DNA of 64,000 nucleotides from Streptomyces acidiscabies (GTDB lineage Bacteria; Actinomycetota; Actinomycetes; Streptomycetales; Streptomycetaceae). The position numbers and the translations under genes were made by a program. The DNA is taken from contig NZ_JAGJBY010000002.1 in the NCBI RefSeq assembly GCF_020010905.1, forward strand, positions 1,488,001 to 1,552,000, written 5' to 3'. The notes beneath the pieces were generated by a model, which saw only the letters and a list, made by a program, of their open reading frames with translations, was not told the origin of the DNA and ran no database searches. This document shows, one piece after another, positions 60,865-64,000 of this stretch. How positions within the stretch are numbered: the stretch's first letter is position 1; each line of letters begins with the position of its first letter.

Positions 60865-61875
60865 GTGGCTGCGTACATCATCCGGCGCGTATTCGGCGCC
60901 CTGGTACTGCTGCTGGTGGTCAGCGCAGTCACCTTCGCGATCTTCTTCCTGGTACCCAGGCTCGGCGGCCAGACCGCCGACCAGCTCGCCACGCAGTACG
61001 TCGGCAAGGACGCCAACCCCGACTCCGTGCTGGCGATCAAGAAGAACCTGGGCTTCGACCAGCCCATCTACACCCAGTACTGGCACTTCATCAAGGCGCT
61101 GTTCGTCGGTGCCGACTACAAGTTCGGCCCGGACGCCACCCACTGCGGCGCGCCCTGCTTCGGCTACTCCTTCAAGAGCCACGTCGAGGTCTGGCCGCAG
61201 CTCACCGAGCGCATCCCGGTCTCCTTCTCGCTCGCCGTCGGCGCTGCCGTGATCTGGCTGATCTTCGGTGTCACCACCGGCGTCATCTCCGCGCTGCGCA
61301 AGGGCAGCCCCGTCGACCGCGTCTCCATGTTCATCGCGCTCGCCGGCGTCTCCCTGCCGATCTTCTTCACCGGCCAGGTCCTGAGCGCGCTGTTCGTGTA
61401 CGAGATCCCCATCTGGGACTCCATCGACTACATCCCGTTCACCGAGAACCCGGCGGAATGGGCCTGGCACCTCCTGCTGCCCTGGATCAGCCTCGCGTTC
61501 CTGTTCTCCGCGCTCTATGCCCGCCTCACCCGGGCGGGGATGCTGGAGACCATGGGCGAGGACTACATCCGCACGGCCCGCGCCAAGGGCCTCAAGGAGA
61601 CGACGGTCGTCACCCGGCACGGCCTGCGCGCCGCGCTCACCCCGATCGTCACCATCTTCGGCATGGACTTCGGCACGCTGGTCGGTACGGCCGTCCTGAC
61701 CGAGACCGTCTTCTCCCTCCAGGGCATCGGCGCCTACTCGGTCCAGTCGATCCGGGACAACGACCTGCCCATCGTCATGGGCGTCACCCTGGTCGCCGCG
61801 TTCTTCATCGTCTTCTGCAACCTCGTCGTCGACCTGGTGTACGCAGCCATCGACCCCCGGGTGAGGTACTCGTGA
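60865..61875 (+). CDS. Oligopeptide ABC transporter permease (OppB/DppB type)
   Basis: 336 residues from GTG 60865. The N-terminal IIRRVFGALVLLLVVSAVTFAIFFLVP helix, the long periplasmic loop, and the EAA loop DYIRTARAKGLKETTVVTRHGLRAAL are typical. It ends overlapping the ATPase start by 4 bp (GTGA). Confidence 0.94.
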   Translation: MAAYIIRRVFGALVLLLVVSAVTFAIFFLVPRLGGQTADQLATQYVGKDANPDSVLAIKKNLGFDQPIYTQYWHFIKALFVGADYKFGPDATHCGAPCFGYSFKSHVEVWPQLTERIPVSFSLAVGAAVIWLIFGVTTGVISALRKGSPVDRVSMFIALAGVSLPIFFTGQVLSALFVYEIPIWDSIDYIPFTENPAEWAWHLLLPWISLAFLFSALYARLTRAGMLETMGEDYIRTARAKGLKETTVVTRHGLRAALTPIVTIFGMDFGTLVGTAVLTETVFSLQGIGAYSVQSIRDNDLPIVMGVTLVAAFFIVFCNLVVDLVYAAIDPRVRYS

Positions 61876-62948
61876 GCAAGCTCGATAAAGCGGCCCCGGG
61901 CGAGCCGGTCGCCGACGCCCCCGACGACACGTTCCTCTCCGTCCGCGATCTGAAGATCCACTTCAACACGGACGACGGCCTCGTCAAGTCCGTCGACGGC
62001 GTCAGCTTCGACGTACGGCGCGGACGCACGCTCGGCATCGTCGGCGAGTCCGGCTCCGGCAAGTCCGTCACCTCGCTGGGCCTCATGGGCCTGCACCGCT
62101 CCGCCCGCAATGCCCGCGTCAGCGGCGAAGTCTGGCTGGACGGGCAGGAGTTGATCAGCGCCCACAACGACGAGGTACGGCGGCTGCGCGGCCGGAAGAT
62201 GGCGATGATCTTCCAGGACCCGCTGTCCGCGATGCACCCGTACTACACGATCGGGCAGCAGATCGTGGAGGCGTACCGGGTCCACAACGAGGTCACCAAG
62301 AAGGAAGCCCGCAAGCGCGCCGTCGAGATGCTCGACCGGGTCGGCATCCCCGAGCCCGACCAGCGCGTGGACGGCTATCCGCACGAGTTCTCCGGCGGGA
62401 TGCGCCAGCGCGCGATGATCGCGATGGCGCTGGTGAACAACCCCGAGCTGCTCATCGCCGACGAGCCGACCACCGCGCTCGACGTGACGGTCCAGGCGCA
62501 GATCCTCGACCTGATCCGCGACCTCCAGAAGGAGTTCGGCTCCGCGGTCATCATGATCACGCACGACCTCGGTGTCGTCGCGGAGATGGCCGACGACCTG
62601 CTCGTCATGTACGGCGGTCGCTGCGTCGAACGCGGGTCGGCCGAGGACGTGTTCGCGGAACCCCGGCACCCGTACACGTGGGGCTTGCTGGGCTCGATGC
62701 CGCGCCTCGACCGCGACGACACGGACCGGCTCATCCCGATCAAGGGCGCCCCGCCCTCGCTCATCAACATCCCGTCCGGCTGCGCCTTCAACCCGCGCTG
62801 CCCGTACGCGGACCTCCCCAAGGACAACGTCACCCGCACGGTCCGCCCCGACCTCACCGAGGTCGGCACCGGCCACTGGGCCGCCTGCCATCTCGGGCAG
62901 GAACAGCGGGAGCGGATCTGGAACGAAGAGATTGCGCCGAAGCTGTGA
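61872..62948 (+). CDS. Oligopeptide ABC transporter ATPase (OppD type)
   Basis: 358 residues from GTG 61872. Walker A GESGSGKS, signature FSGGMRQRAMIA, Walker B LLIADEPTTALD, and the OppD-type C-terminal Cys-containing motif (GCAFNPRCPYADLP, AACHLG), which in some members binds an iron-sulfur cluster. Pairs with the OppF-type ATPase next door. Confidence 0.95.
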   Translation: MSKLDKAAPGEPVADAPDDTFLSVRDLKIHFNTDDGLVKSVDGVSFDVRRGRTLGIVGESGSGKSVTSLGLMGLHRSARNARVSGEVWLDGQELISAHNDEVRRLRGRKMAMIFQDPLSAMHPYYTIGQQIVEAYRVHNEVTKKEARKRAVEMLDRVGIPEPDQRVDGYPHEFSGGMRQRAMIAMALVNNPELLIADEPTTALDVTVQAQILDLIRDLQKEFGSAVIMITHDLGVVAEMADDLLVMYGGRCVERGSAEDVFAEPRHPYTWGLLGSMPRLDRDDTDRLIPIKGAPPSLINIPSGCAFNPRCPYADLPKDNVTRTVRPDLTEVGTGHWAACHLGQEQRERIWNEEIAPKL

Positions 62949-64000
62949 GCGATGCCGTGAGCGATAAAACCGAGGGTACGGCCGTTTCGGGCGAGGCTCC
63001 CGAGGTCTTGCTGAAGGTCTCCGGCCTCCAGAAGCACTTCCCGATCCGCAAGGGCCTCCTCCAGCGCCAGTCCGGTGCCGTCCGCGCCGTCGACGGCATT
63101 GACTTCGAGGTCCGCAAGGGCGAGACGCTCGGTGTCGTCGGTGAGTCCGGGTGCGGCAAGTCCACGATGGGCCGCCTCATCACGCGGCTCCTCGAACCCA
63201 CCGGCGGCACCGTCGAGTTCGAGGGCAAGGACATCACGCACCTCAGCGCCGCGGGGATGCGGCCGATGCGCCGCGACGTCCAGATGATCTTCCAGGACCC
63301 GTACTCGTCGCTGAACCCCCGGCACACGATCGGTACGATCGTCAGCGCGCCGTTCAAGCTCCAGGGGGTGTCCCCGGAGGGCGGCGTCAAGGCGGAGGTG
63401 CAGCGCCTGCTGTCGGTGGTCGGCCTCAACCCCGAGCACTACAACCGCTACCCGCACGAATTCTCGGGCGGCCAGCGCCAACGCATCGGCATCGCGCGGG
63501 CGTTGGCGTTGAACCCGAAGCTGGTCGTGGCGGACGAGCCGGTCTCGGCGCTGGACGTCTCGATCCAGGCGCAGGTGGTCAACCTCCTGGACGACCTCCA
63601 GTCGGAGTTGGGCCTGACGTACGTCATCATCGCTCACGACCTTTCGGTGGTCCGCCACGTCTCGGACCGCATCGCGGTGATGTACCTGGGCAAGATCGTG
63701 GAACTGGCGGACCGGGACAAGCTGTACAAGTCCCCGATGCACCCCTACACGAAGGCCCTCCTCTCAGCGGTCCCGATCCCGGACCCGAAGCGCCGTGCGG
63801 CGAAGAGCGAACGCATCTTCCTGAAGGGCGACGTCCCGTCCCCCATCTCCCCGCCGAGCGGCTGCCGCTTCCACACGCGCTGCTGGAAGGCAACGCAGAT
63901 CTGCCAGACAACGGAACCCCCCCTCCTGGAACTGATCCCCGGCCAACAGGTGGCCTGCCACCACCCGGAAAACTTCGCAGACCAGGCCCCTCAGGAAACG
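62945..64000 (+). CDS. Oligopeptide ABC transporter ATPase (OppF type), partial
   Basis: Starts at GTG 62945, overlapping the OppD-type stop by 4 bp (a second GTG at 62957 is possible), and is still open at the window's last base after 352 codons. Walker A GESGCGKS, signature FSGGQRQRIGIA, Walker B LVVADEPVSALD, and the C-terminal PPSGCRFHTRCW/VACHHP cysteines typical of the family. Only the last few codons are likely missing. Completes the five-gene transporter. Confidence 0.93.
   Translation, partial: MSDAVSDKTEGTAVSGEAPEVLLKVSGLQKHFPIRKGLLQRQSGAVRAVDGIDFEVRKGETLGVVGESGCGKSTMGRLITRLLEPTGGTVEFEGKDITHLSAAGMRPMRRDVQMIFQDPYSSLNPRHTIGTIVSAPFKLQGVSPEGGVKAEVQRLLSVVGLNPEHYNRYPHEFSGGQRQRIGIARALALNPKLVVADEPVSALDVSIQAQVVNLLDDLQSELGLTYVIIAHDLSVVRHVSDRIAVMYLGKIVELADRDKLYKSPMHPYTKALLSAVPIPDPKRRAAKSERIFLKGDVPSPISPPSGCRFHTRCWKATQICQTTEPPLLELIPGQQVACHHPENFADQAPQET

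Noticed and set aside
58936..61620. 894-residue open frame antisense to the peptide-binding protein and permease
   Set aside because: Shadow of genes with clear signal peptide, domain motifs and overlaps on the plus strand.
1..64000. CRISPR arrays and tRNA or rRNA genes
   Set aside because: No regularly spaced repeats of CRISPR size and no cloverleaf or rRNA sequence was recognised on either strand.

Overview
The window is high-GC actinobacterial DNA, almost certainly a Streptomyces chromosome. Supporting signs are the strong third-position GC bias, frequent GTG starts and 4-bp GTGA/ATGA stop-start overlaps, the imuA-imuB-dnaE2 mutasome, SCO6880-type secretion genes and paired SseB-like genes. 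The left 50 kb is an accessory region built from nested mobile elements; the right 14 kb is core metabolism and transport.

Layout. 0.1-2.9 kb: two IS630-family elements abut at one shared TA; the first carries a small immunity-like gene between its terminal repeats. 3.1-6.5 kb: a lipoprotein and a convergent secreted trypsin-like protease that share a domain, then a PIN-domain membrane protein. 6.7-12.1 kb: the error-prone repair operon imuA-imuB-dnaE2 behind a LexA-like operator. 12.2-14.2 kb: a secreted-protein gene split by an ISAs1-family element with a 9-bp target duplication. 14.2-38 kb: a decayed cytosine methyltransferase gene and a long, mostly minus-strand type IV secretion/conjugation cluster (NlpC/P60 hydrolase, pilin-like protein, VirB8-like, VirB6/TrbL-like, SCO6880 family, VirB4-like ATPase, VirD4-like coupling protein, a protein with two DnaB N-terminal domains). 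Embedded in it are an ATP-grasp ligase/MFS exporter module and a divergent amidase/lipoprotein pair. I see no relaxase or integrase for this cluster.

37.2-49.9 kb looks like a ruined defence island. It holds an orphan adenine/N4-cytosine methyltransferase and a DUF91/DUF5655 nuclease-like gene cut in two by a 5.44-kb Tn554-family element (tnpA-tnpB-tnpC plus an IMP cyclohydrolase-like passenger). It also holds an IS256 remnant and a restriction-endonuclease/STAND NTPase gene cut by a second ISAs1 copy. Both the Tn554 insertion and the first ISAs1 insertion can be removed in silico to give continuous reading frames.

50-55 kb: the glycine/serine operon gcvT-gcvH-glyA-sdaA (minus strand) behind a tandem glycine riboswitch, with a set of four phased CAGGGA(C/G)TTT repeats past its 3' end. 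55.2-57.7 kb: a P-loop kinase-like protein and two SseB-family paralogues. 58-64 kb: a five-gene oligopeptide ABC transporter (permease, binding protein, permease, two ATPases), the last gene running off the window.

Several single-base frameshifts (about 15.0-15.7, 16.95 and 26.88 kb) fall in the conjugation cluster. They are either decay or assembly indels; raw reads would decide. Family names come from reading the translations, not from a database search.
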